Assembly (NCBI GenBank): GCA_010645155.1
Contig: CM021315.1
Location: forward strand, 1,055,245 to 1,119,244
From: Tigriopus japonicus
Taxonomy: Eukaryota > Arthropoda > Copepoda > Harpacticoida > Harpacticidae
Direction: 5' to 3'
Length of the DNA stretch: 64,000 nt
Made by a program: the position numbers and the translations under genes. Shown here piece by piece: positions 12,984 through 24,167 of this stretch. Within the stretch, counting starts at the first letter, position 1. Each line of letters starts with the position of its first letter. The notes beneath the pieces were generated by a model. The model was not told where the DNA came from, made no database searches, and worked only from the letters and a program-made list of their open reading frames with translations.

Positions 12984-15388
12984 CCATCAGGGCCTTCGTT
13001 TACCTGTAACAAAGTAGTGGTGCATAAGTGAACTACTACTACTCCTGTAGTAAAGTAAAGAGTGAGTAACTAACTCGAGCGAGATCACAAACGATTTGCT
13101 CGCACCCCAGAAAATAATGCTCGGTCGGCATTAATCATGCTCAAGCCATTAAGTAAACAACACACCTCTTGGAGCCCCAAGTGTGGGTCGAAGATCTAAT
13201 GGTGGTAATACTACTTACATGGAACTACTCTCCAACAGTAGATGTTGGTACACACGTACTCGAACGAGTGATTATGAGGCGTCAAAGGGGCGGGAGAGGA
13301 AATCAACACCCTGAATTGAAATACGGCCGAGCGTGTCGAACCATCCATGGTTTATGGGTCGAGTACGATTAATCAAAATCATTACTGCCATAACCACACA
13401 CACCGCAACCACTGAATGAACTAACGATCCAACGGATGGTTGGCTCTGGTTCACAAAGGCAGCTCGAGCAAAACAATAGAGCAATTTGCTCAGATTTTCG
13501 GGCCCATTTCCACTGGCTCCAACATCATCATCATCATCATTATGATCAGTCAGTCGCTTTTTCATCCTCCATGTGAACAAGATGTTCCTTTCTCTCTCCT
13601 GTGTAGCCACATAGTGATCCTTTTTTCCATACCTCCTAGATAGGAGAGATGTTTTTATTCTGGAAGCAAACATGGCGATGAATCAATTCTCCCGTTTTCG
13701 GAGGAATGACTTCCGCAAATAAACATGAGCTGCCACTCAAAAAGACGAAAGAGTCAAAGAATGAAGAGATGCCGTCAAGAATGCAACTCTGCCAAGAAAA
13801 CCTTCCTGAAAGTGTCATATGAAATCCCCTAATAATGCATTCCGTGTGGTTGTATTCAAAAGTTTGCATCTTTCCTCTCTGGTCCAGACATGTAAGGAAA
13901 AGTGTTTGCATTTATTCTTGGATGGGTTGGAATGCCATTCTCCGTTTTACTTACTCTTCAATATCAAACCACCAAGGTTGAACATGGAGCAAGGCCAAAG
14001 CTTCCCATGCTTTGACAGCTTTGAAGGGTCTGACGGTTCTCTTGAATGCAATGGGGAGGAAATTCATGGTTCCCAATGCATTTCCAAGCAGACTTGATTC
14101 TCGTTCACACGACATTCTCATTAGTTTCTCATTCATATCTACTTTTAGACTCGCTTCTCCGTGTTCTAAGGACTTAAAGTCAATAATACTGAAAAGATGG
14201 AGAGTCAAAAGGCAGAAATGTTGTTATGGTCCGTAAAATATGGAAATGTCACATTTAGTCAAGGACGCCGAATAAAATGTCTCCAGTTTGAACGTTTTTT
14301 GGAAATTGAACGAAAATTAACGCAACGGAAAGTTCATATTTAAAGCGTGATGCACTTGTGAAGGTGGTCAACCAATGTTGGCTCAATAATGTCAAGATTA
14401 AGGTCTGTGGTTTGAATCCACATGGCGTGAGAGGTCTTCTAGAAGAGGATGATGGAAAACATCAAAGCTAAATTCCTTGGTCTTGAAAATTAAAACTCTT
14501 TTAAGACGCAGTTTTAAAATTTATTGTTCTCTTGGTTCATGCAAATGTTCTTTTTGCATGGATGTGTTTTATTGCGTACTCTCAAAAGTACTTACCATTT
14601 ATCTGCAGCCGGCACTTTTTGAAAGCCTTGTCGTTCATCTTAACCACATAAAATGTGTCCTACGCTTTGGACAGCATCAAACATCGCTCCCGAAAATGGG
14701 CTCTTTATTTTTGATTGACATTATGGAACGCCAGACGCATGAATAATGAATCAAATCCTCTTTAAATAAATCTACCTTCCATCAATTACCTTATGCACGT
14801 CTTATGTAAAGCACGCAGTACGGAGAGAGAAAGAGGCAACCGGAAATTAACTGTTTAGACACCATTAAGAATACCAGTACATGTGGGTAGATGATCCTTA
14901 AATGAAGATTTCATTTCCCTTCTCGTTCCAGGTAGGTCGTGTGGTTCTCATTGGATTATAATTGGTCTGATATGAATCTCCTTTCCTCATTGCTGTGGCT
15001 GAAAGAAGAGGGGTCAGACGCCTGCAGTACTTACAAACGTTTGAATGGGCGAATTTAGTGAGATATAATGAAGGGAGTACAACCATAAACAACATCATCT
15101 AGTTTGTTCTTGGAATAGCCACGCCTCATTATTGCCAAGAGGGCCAACCAGAGCTAGAGCTGGATTATCCCAACTAGGATTTACTAAAAGACGGCATTGT
15201 TTATGAGTGGCCTCTTTATATTGCAGATATTGCCATGAATTCTAAGAATTGAGAAGTAAAGTCCAGCTGAATATAACAAAGGTGGTCTTCAGCATTTAAG
15301 TTATCATGAGAGTAATTCCAAATATCAAGGAACTCCGTGGACTAATTGAGATTTTCTATTGTTCAAAAATGTTCTTATTATTTATAAA
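12984..15388. other. intergenic, no recognised gene
   Basis: ATC/GAT microsatellite sequence lies around 13525-13545. Short open frames occur on both strands without recognisable domains. A B-box-like GGTTTGAATCC at 14409-14419 sits in a perfect 5-bp stem, but no full tRNA can be folded. Confidence 0.4.
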
Positions 15389-15919
15389 TAGAGCCCGGAA
15401 AAATATTGGAAAAAGTGACGTAATATCCAATATGTATTTTCTTCAAAAGCCCAAAATATTTGGAAAAAGCCGGTTATTGAAAAAATACTTTTTTCTGACA
15501 CGGGCATTATTTGGTAATTTTGTCTGTGCGCCGATTTTCCAAGTTAGTTTTAGTTGAACTTGATGCATTTGGACGTGTTTGCAGGGATACTTGACGTGAA
15601 ATTGATTTAACAATATAGTTTTCAATTTGTCCCAAAAGATGGCGCAATTTTTTTTGTAGATGACAGTAGTTTTGGTTGTGAATTTTTGTCTTAGTACAAA
15701 TGCCGTTTTGTAGAGATTTTTGTATTCTGGGTTCATTTTGGGTAAGCTCTATTGATCGTTGGTCATTCATTTATTTTCCTCAATTTTAACCGAAATATTT
15801 TTTCTGACTAAAATATTCAAGAAAATATCTATTTTTTCCTGACACAACCAAAATATTTGATAAATCGAGGAAAAGTGGAGAAATATTTTATATGTAACAA
15901 AATATATTTCCGGGCCCTA
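15389..15919. mobile_element. terminal-inverted-repeat element, about 531 bp
   Basis: The left terminus TAGAGCCCGGAAAAATATT is matched inverted at the right terminus (AATATATTTCCGGGCCCTA). Beyond about 20 bp the arms share only AT-rich AATATTT/GAAAAA motifs. The flanks tttataaa and tttttaag share six of eight bases, compatible with an 8-bp duplication. No transposase is present. Confidence 0.6.
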
Positions 15920-18900
15920 TTTTTAAGTAATTCCCACGTGCAGTTTTCTTGCATGAGCCTTTTTATTGTATTTACAGCGTCCAACAAAATGCAAACAGTG
16001 GTAATGAAGCACGAGTATAGTGATAGTTGAAATATTAGAACTAAAAAAGGTTCAGATGTTATGTAAAAAAAAATGAAAATATTACAAAATTTGTATCAAA
16101 TTTCGAACCCGATCACGACACAAAGCCAGTGTACCTCCGTACCTACCGTATTTGCAAGTGAACCATCCTTGCGTGATGTCTATCTGACAAGTGCGCAAAG
16201 TTATGAGGAATTATTTTCAGTTGAGCGGTCATCCACGGTCTTTTAGAAAGGCACCTTTCTTGGGCAATAACATTGCTCATATTTCGTACAAAAAACTGAC
16301 CCTTTCCTGAGTCAAAATGACATTTATTTCGGTCTGCGGCCTGGCTACACTTGGTTTTGGCCCATTGTTGGAAATATCCTCTTGACAAAAGGGTCACCCA
16401 ATATGGAGACAAATCGCGTCCTCGTAAAAAAGGCAATCTCCTGAATGCATTCCAGGTTTGAGGGTTAAAGTTTAGTCCATGAAAATTAATTTCTTATGGT
16501 GAGACGCCAACGCAGGATATTTTTGCCAATCAAGCGTCAAAGAAGACGGTTGAAAAAGTAATGCAGTTCTTTTTCTCGACCACTTTCAATGTTTCTTCTT
16601 CTCTAGCCTTGAATCCATTGCAATGTCCTCAGCATAGATCAAGGTACTTTGTCCAAGGAAAATAAGACAGGAAATAGGCCTTCTTCCATTTTGTTGTCAT
16701 CCAAGATTTTGTGCCAAGGCCTTAGATTTTGGAATCAGAAGGACACCACCGACGTTGAAGAAAAGAAAAGAAAAAAAGTGGAGGAGAATGAGAGTCCATC
16801 GTTTCCGCTTCAAGATTTTTTGAGAGCTTGATCTTTGAAGATGAGGTTCTTGAAGGGTGGAAGGCTCTACTGTTGGAGAAGAAGGGCTCCAACTCGTCTG
16901 TCTTCTTCTTTTCGACCATCTTTGGCATCCTCGGCCTGACCTTCTTTCTGCGTGTGTGTCTAAGTGTGCTCAGTTTCGTTTGCTTGTGTCCTCAATCCAA
17001 TGGGTCCCACTGGTCCTTGATCTTGACACACAAATACAATTGGAATGCCAGATTGAGAGGAGGGCCCTTCTTCAATCTTCTTGGACCCAACAAGGACGAG
17101 ACGAACACCCTATCAAACGAGATGGATGGATGGATGGAACCGCTAGTCCGTCGGAAATCCCAATCCTTTCCTTGCCCCTCTTTTTGACAAGGAAATGTGA
17201 TTGAATTTTCACGTTTTGAGCCGACCTAAAAAAGGTGTTCCCGAGACCACCGTCCGACCATAACTTTAGTTGGGAATTCAAAGCGACCGAGAGAGACTTT
17301 TGATGCAGTTCTTAGGAGAGTGACCCTCTTGAATGGCTGGAGGAAATAAGACGGGCGAAGAAAAAGAAATCCAGAGGAAATGGACAATTCAATTACAGAT
17401 GGAGATTTTCCTTGGAAAAAGTTTACCACCCGAGTGCAACCGACAGGCTTCGAGCAAAAAGAAGACAAGGAAGAACAAAGTTACTCTGTCCGAAGCATTT
17501 TGAAACGCTGACACTCAAGAAGAAGAGAGCTCCAAATATGGATGGCTTCAAGGCATGACTATGAATTACAAGGAAGCTTGACTTAATGTTTGGGAACATG
17601 CAGCGAGACAAGGGGCAAAGTTAGTTTGTTGAATTAGGTCGCAAGTCCTCGGGATCCACTTGATCCGAGCTTGGGTTTGTCTTGGCCTCGGGGCTTGAAA
17701 TGTGTGTTGGTTTGCGAAAAAAAGAGCCAGAGGCAAAGTTGGCAATGGCCTCTGGATTGATCCCTTTCCTCGAAGTTCAGGGTCGTGTCCTGGCGAGCAG
17801 TGCCACTGTACTGTATACTCTCCCCAAGGAATCCCAAACCACACAGAGCTATGAAGTGGAGTATTGGGCTGATCCTCCCGCGATCAAGAAGTAGTAAGTC
17901 TTGCCGGTCTTTGTTCGTGTCCCATCTATCCATCTCTCTTGCTCGCTCGATCCCAACTACATAGAGTGGGAAGGCTGCCAAGGAGACGGAAGGATTTTCT
18001 GATCCCTTCCAAGACCACAAGCTTATTCCTCCGAGGTCGATCTCGAGGCTGTCGAAGTGTAGTTTGGAGTAAAGTCGGTGCCCAAAAGCTACTTGAACTG
18101 AGGATCAAATTCGAGAGATGAGCAATTGCAGTTTGGTCTCAAGAATGAGGGTCAAAGTCACCGCTCGATCATTAGCGAAGTAAACGCTCGTGAATTAAAT
18201 GTTAAGGAATACACTTGACCGACCACAATGCTGTTTTTTGATCAAGAACCGTTTTGGCCAGATTTATATATTGAATCTCATTCACATGACATGGGATAGG
18301 AATGAACAAAAAACAACGAGAGAGTAATATAATTCAGATCACCATATCATCATTGTAAGCTGGATGATATAAGATGATGGTCCCGGATATATTATTTCAT
18401 AGAGCTGAGGATTACATCGACCCTTGCAATTAGCTCCAATGTCCTGCCGAAAAAGTATGTCATTTTTCTCCCGTCTAATTCCTCTGGATGGCCCCCAAAA
18501 ACACAAGCAAGGCCCCAAATTGTGTCTCGGTCTTGATATCCAAGGCTCCAAGGGGTCTTTCCAAGGGGTCTTCTGGCTTAGCAAAGAAATTAATCTTGGA
18601 TCGCTTCAATCCCGCGTTCCAACTCCAACCATGCTCGTCTTCTTGGCAGCCTACAGTATGAAAAAGTAATTGCCAAACCTAGGCCTAGGACTCAAACAGC
18701 CATTTGGGGGATGAGATATGGGCCAAATGGGTTTACGGGATATATTTCCTATACCTCAGATACCTTGGGATGAGCTAGTGCCCAACATCGACGAACCACA
18801 TAATTCGTTACCGCAATCCTTTCGGTTAATCTTTTTTTCCGGTCTTTCCTCACCAATCCAACTGGCAAGGTCGCTTTCATTGTTCCTCTGTGTTGGGATT

Positions 18901-20578
18901 GCCGTGGAACATCTGGTCGAGATCCAAAAAGGATCGAGACAGATGCGATAAAGATTAGTCTAGTTCAAACACAATTTTCTGGCCAGATTTATCTGTTTTC
19001 CCTCTATGGGCCGTGCTTGGTAGTTTTCATCTTGATCTGCAACGCCATAAATTGAAACCATGCTCTGTTTGGTGAGTGGTATGACCATTTTTTCCCGGGA
19101 CTTGACAATGAACTTGGAGAAATTGTGCCGAATCACTCACTGGGTGGTCTTCATCCATTGGAAGCTCAGACGGAACTCAAGGTTAAGTCAACACTACAAA
19201 GCTATGTCAGACGTGATTAATGAAGTGATGTCTAGTAGTGCAAGTGTCGTTGTTGTGGTTCATACACAGCGATCCCACACAAAGTTCACATGTGGGGGGT
19301 CGTCTGGGTTCCACTTTCATGCTTCGTGGTCTTTTCTTAAATGATTCTCGCGGTGTTGCAACATTTCTGCGTCACCAACGTGAAAAGGCCTGATAAATTG
19401 ACCCGGGTGTCCGACATGGTTTAAGCCAATCTCTGTCAAATCTTTTGGCACGTGCCAACAACTAAACTATCAACGTTGGCTACAATCTAGCTTGTTCCTT
19501 TCTTCGATATACCCTTGGGACATGAGAGCCATTTTTTTGGTTGGTTCTCTCTTTGGCCTCCCTAAACAGCGAGTTTTATTGCACTGCAGAAGGTGTGAAA
19601 CAAATCCGGGAAACCGATGCAGAGTGCAACTGACAACCAACGACTTTTGGCGGCCTAAGTCTGTTTCTCATCCCTTCGGAGCTGAAGTGTTCAACATTGG
19701 GGCAGAGATATTTTTTTTTCCTTTAACGAGCCCACTGTGCGTGCGTGTGGATTCCAAATCCCAAACCAGAAATCGTTCCTGGTCTGCCATTACAAAACAA
19801 CTCTATGGTCCCAATTTGGAAAGGTTGCGAGGAGGAGGAGGAGGATGTGTTGTGTTCTTACTGGAGGTCGCTCTATCCCTCTCCTGTTGTAGGCAGCTGT
19901 TTCTATTTAGATTGGATTTATGTTGAAGGGGGGATTCCAAGACTGGCGAAGAGGTAGGTACGGGTGCCAAGACGGACTTGTTCCAAATTCTATCCTCAAT
20001 AGGAACCCCGGCAAAGACACGAGAAGGGATCGAAATACTGAGGTTAGAGGAGCCTTAAGGCTGTCCGCTCCTATCGTAGGTACGGATCTATATCTAGGAG
20101 CTTCTCGAGTGAAAACAGACATGGACCACGGCCAAATGGTGTTACGACGGAATTCGGTTGGGAACGGAAATCACATTCGTGCTGACGCACGAGGGCCTCC
20201 TGGTCCACAATCGCAAGATAATTCGCCTTTAGACTTTTCCGTCTTGTCCTTCGTGTTCCTTCCCCTTTTCCACCTTCACAAGTATTTGTACGTAGTATCT
20301 AGCTAGTAGTTCTCGTATACGTTTTCTGTAGTAGAGGAGTTGGAGAGGGCTGAATCCGAGCAGCGCGACCATCACGTTCCTTTCGGACCAAATTCCTCTC
20401 AAATCCCTTTGAAGACGGAGAGAGCGAACGAGAACCCATCTCCTTGCTCCTTTTCCTTCCCAAAATGTTACTCTGACCTTCACGGTCTTCGCCTTTGAAA
20501 GGATGATGACCTTTAGGGCCCTTTGACTTCTTTGGCCTCGTCAAATCACAAACAGCATTGGTGCATTTCAGAAAGAGC
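15920..20578. other. intergenic, downstream side of the FAS1-esterase gene
   Basis: Numerous short overlapping frames on both strands, none with a recognisable domain. GGAT (Tandem GGATG) simple sequence occurs near 17122-17137. No RNA gene seen. Confidence 0.4.
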
Positions 20579-20584
20579 TTTATT
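20579..20584 (-). terminator. polyadenylation signal AATAAA of the FAS1-esterase gene
   Basis: AATAAA on the minus strand, about 136 bases after the TAG stop at 20720. Its position and orientation suit the 3' end of that transcript. Cleavage would be expected about 10-30 bases further on, near 20550-20570. Confidence 0.6.
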
Positions 20585-20719
20585 TGTCCTGGCGCTTCTT
20601 TCATCGTGTTCCATCACCGGCTTTGGTTTAAAAAAAAAATCAGTATTCAGTAGACGCGTAGCAAACATCTCGTACAGTATCAGGCAGTATCAGAAATTGC
20701 GAGGTTAGTTCTCGATGAT

Positions 20720-23700
20720 CTAAAAGAACTCTCGAGCTTCGGCCTCTTGGTTTTCTTCCTCTTTGTCATCCGTCTCGAGCTCCTTCAACAAAGAGGGCAA
20801 GATCTCGTTCCAGAACTCGCATCGTCCGTTCAAAGTCCGCTCAAAGACTTTTCCGCCATTAAACTCGGCCGTAAGATTCAGATACGGCCAACAAGGCTCT
20901 TGGTACTTGGGCCAAGAGGCTAAAAGCGATGAGGGATTTGGATTGCTGAAATTGAAAGAGTTTCATCCTTTACGTAAACTTGAGCCATGTTAACATGATG
21001 CAATGGACGGTTTCATGGATATCTAGACAAATGGATGTCTGACGACTTACCGTGAGATTGACAATAGATTACTGCACAATGAACTGGTTTGTGATAAGCT
21101 CCCAGGCGTTACACAAGTTATCAGTCGGTTGTCTGACATCCAGTAGTTCAGAAATCTGTGATTGGTTGTAAAAATGTAACAAAACCTACCCAGTTTTGAC
21201 AAAGTTGAGCCAATACGTCATCATATCGCTGGCCAAGGATAGTTCCTCCACTTCATATTTATTGGGATTTTCCAATGGGCGACCAAAGATGAATTCAATC
21301 TCGTCACCGTGCTTGCTTCCCGTGTACTCTGGCCAAGGGTCTTGAGAGGATTGGTGATTGAAATGGAACCTAAAAGAAATAAATGGAATGGCTTTTGATT
21401 TCTTAAATGAAAACGTCAAGGGCTCTTGCCTGTAAACGTCGTTCCCATTTTCAGAAATTGCTTGAGCAAAATGTTCGGTATCGCAGACGTAGGCAGAATC
21501 TCCGACGATTTGGTCCAAAGCATGGAACTTGCCAGCCATGCTCGAAGAGATCACATCCTTGTACTCATGACGAATTAATCGTTGAATCTGAAACACATAA
21601 GTCAACATTCAATTGGAGACCCCAAGGTTTCTGATAATTGGGAATATTACTTACAAATGCTGGGTATTGAGGAAAGAGAGATTTGATTTGGTCTTCAATG
21701 TCTTCTTCACTCATTTCCATGTCTCGTAAATCGAGTTCTTTGTCAGGGAAGGTGTCAGGTTTATTGGTCAACAGATCAAAGAAGCCTTCGTTGGCATTGG
21801 ATCCCAATAAAACTGGGATCTTAGAGGAGATCACTTCATTGGCCAAGGCTTCTTGTGGCTCTTCAGTGATGAAATTGCCATCTAATGTAACAACAAACGG
21901 GAAAGTAAGGAAGGCCTCCTTTGGGAGGACTTCTTTGGCCTTAGATGTTATTTCCTCCGCATCTTTTTCCCTCAAACACGTGAGAATGTCTTCGGGATCT
22001 TCTGGACAATCTAGCAACGAACTCAGGTTGCCTGAAACATAAAAGTATCATTAAAAGTCAAACAATTTGCTTTGTGAAAAGCAAAGAGTAACGCACGGGC
22101 ATTTTCAAGGGCGTTTTTCGGAGCTTGGTATCCCCAACTCGGGTTAAGTCCAGAAGAATGAAGGATGGCCTTTTGAAACAGACCCTCTGATTTTGGCGAA
22201 ATCATGTGAAGAGCCACAGAATGAGCTCCTGAGCTCTCGCCCATGAGTGTCACTTCATCCGGATTTCCGTTAAAGGTCTGAATATTCTGACTGATCCAAT
22301 CAAGTGCCTTGACTTGATCCAGGAGTCCCATGTTCCCAGGGATTCCAGATCGTTCGCCCAAGTACATGAAACCCAAGGGTCCCAAACGGTATTGGATGGC
22401 CACAAACACAATATTTCCACTGGAAACTAGTTGCTGACCATCATATTGATCCAAAGAAGCGGCTCCAGTAGAGTGTCCTCCTCCATGAATCCAAACCAAA
22501 ACAGGCAAAAGCTGCAAAATGGCAAACCAATCATAGAGATGTTGGACCATGTTGGCACTGAAGGACAACCATTAGTTTAATTGGTGAGCTTTTGATTGCA
22601 CTTGGAAAATCAATTTTTGATACCGCTGAAAATTGTTTCTTTAGTTGAACTGTTCATTCAGGAGCAGAGTTTAAGTACGCACTCATTCCTGAAAGTTGGT
22701 AATTTAAGACTAATGAAGGCCCAAATAAGACTCTTTTAAGCGACCCAAGTTCTGTGTCCAGTTGATGCAACCTCCTGTTGACTGAAGGACTCCACAGTCT
22801 AAGGTCGCTTGTGGGATTCCCTTATAAAAAATGAGGTCAACAAAGCGGTTACTTCTGTAGCGTTCCTGGGTGCATAGATGTTCAAGTAGAGACAATCCTC
22901 AGAGAGTTCTTCCTTGGTATTCCACATTTCTGCACCGGTCATGCCTGAGGTATCCAAATTTTGCATACAGCTGTTGGGTTGGGATCGAGTTTCTAAGGTA
23001 TCGTCGTCATCACGTTCCTCCAAGTCTTCTGGAGGTGCGAAACGGAGCTCACCTATGGACAAAAAGATCATCATCGAGATGTTTTTTTTTAATTTCAAAC
23101 TCATATATGGTAATACTCACCAACAGGGGGTTGTGCGTAAGGCACGCCCAGCCACGCCCTCACGTGACGGGACAAGTTGATTCCTTTCAGGGTACCTTGT
23201 TTGACTTTTTTGATCAATTCAGGATCGTCATCATCGATTGCTAAGAACCTGAAGACATCGTATGAAATGAATACCTAGGTTTGATTTTGTGTTTCGAAAG
23301 TCATTCTTACCTTTTGGTTTTGGCATTCATCATATCTCCTTTGGAAGTGAATGGGTAGATGACATCAGAGATGCCATGAATAATTCCATTGTTGGCTTGA
23401 ATATTCACTCGTCTTTCCTGGGTCATTAGCTTGGATCCACTGATTAACTTATCGTCATCTTTGGCAAACAAGACCTTGAGCATTTGATCTCGAAGGTTGA
23501 CCAAACTTTGTCGGTCCTTGAGGTCTTCAGCCATGAGTTTTCCGGGAACCACATGATGAAGCAGGAGCTCTTTTAGTGCCTCGGGCTCGTTCAACAAAGT
23601 GTTAATGACATCTTCCGGCTGATCATTAATAAATTTATTGAAGGCCTCGTCTGACGGAGCGAACACGGTGAAGGTCTGACCTGGTTGTTCCAAGGCCTCA

Positions 23701-24167
23701 CTAAGGCCGGCCAAGTCAATGAACTTGGACAATTGAGTGAATCCATAAGCGCGAAGACGCTCTCCAACTTGACCTTGTTGAGGTGCAAAGGATACAGTTG
23801 ATTGTGGGTGTCGGGTTTGGGTACTGGGGTTATTGTTGTAGTAGGTGTTACCCTGATTGGAAGTGCTAACTTGTTGTTTAGGATACCACACACCGTGAGA
23901 CACAGAGGGGTTGTACTGATTATTTGAACTTCCTCGGTAACTGTTGGTGCTTGGTTGACCTTTATTCAAGACGTAATATCCTCGGTAGCTGTGATGGGCG
24001 CTGGTTTTGAATTCACGGTCGCCTTCAATCGAAGAATCAAAGGCTTGCTCATGGGAGCCGAGTTGGTCATAGGTTTGCTCATTGGATCCCACTTGTTCAA
24101 AAGCTTGGCATTGACATCCGCAGAGTAGGATCAAAATCAGAGTCTCTTTGGTGTTCCCCGAAAACAT
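20720..24167 (-). CDS. secreted FAS1-domain / type-B carboxylesterase fusion protein, 846 aa, eight exons
   Basis: Exons on the minus strand: 24167-23311, 23248-23121, 23052-22853, 22511-22097, 22031-21655, 21587-21430, 21369-21190, 20945-20720. They join in phase (2541 nt including TAG). Residues 1-22 form a signal peptide with core LILILLCGCQC. Residues 23-135 are a low-complexity Q/N/S/Y-rich linker. Residues about 136-273 are one FAS1 domain with TVFAPSDEAF (H1), LLLHHVVPG and NNGIIHGISDVIYPF (H2). From about 297 a complete carboxylesterase domain follows: GVPYAQPPVG, SEDCLYLNIY, oxyanion HGGG (404-407), nucleophile GESSG (Ser488), acid NANEG (Glu615) and SKHGDE (His732). Typical disulfide cysteines and three N-glycosylation sequons (N392, N535, N795) are present. 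There is no C-terminal membrane or GPI segment, so the product should be secreted and catalytically active on carboxyl esters; the substrate is unknown. Introns are 60-68 bp except introns 3 (341) and 7 (244). FAS1 domains usually mediate adhesion. The fusion might alternatively be two adjacent genes, but the in-phase join and the 62-bp spacing argue against that. Confidence 0.88.
21370..21429 (-). other. GC-AG intron (intron 6) of the FAS1-esterase gene
   Basis: The exon ends TTTACAG and the intron starts GCAAGAGCCC; it ends TTTCTTTTAG before GTTCCATTTC. CAG/GCAAGA is the usual strong context for GC donors. The 60-base intron has a length divisible by three and no in-frame stop. Retention would therefore insert 20 residues between Arg712 and Phe713, about 20 residues before the catalytic His732. 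Joining the exons restores the family pattern VYRFHFNHQSS. Confidence 0.75.

Noticed and set aside
14366..14425. tRNA-like region with GGTTTGAATCC in a perfect TGTGG/CCACA stem and an A-box-like TGGTCAACC about 40 bases upstream
   Set aside because: The acceptor arms do not pair and no anticodon arm forms. At most it is a tRNA-derived SINE relic.
22710..22895. Minus frame inside intron 3 of the FAS1-esterase as an extra exon
   Set aside because: Splicing exon 3 (ending NATE) directly to LLPVLVWIHGGG restores the standard carboxylesterase spacing, so no extra exon is needed.
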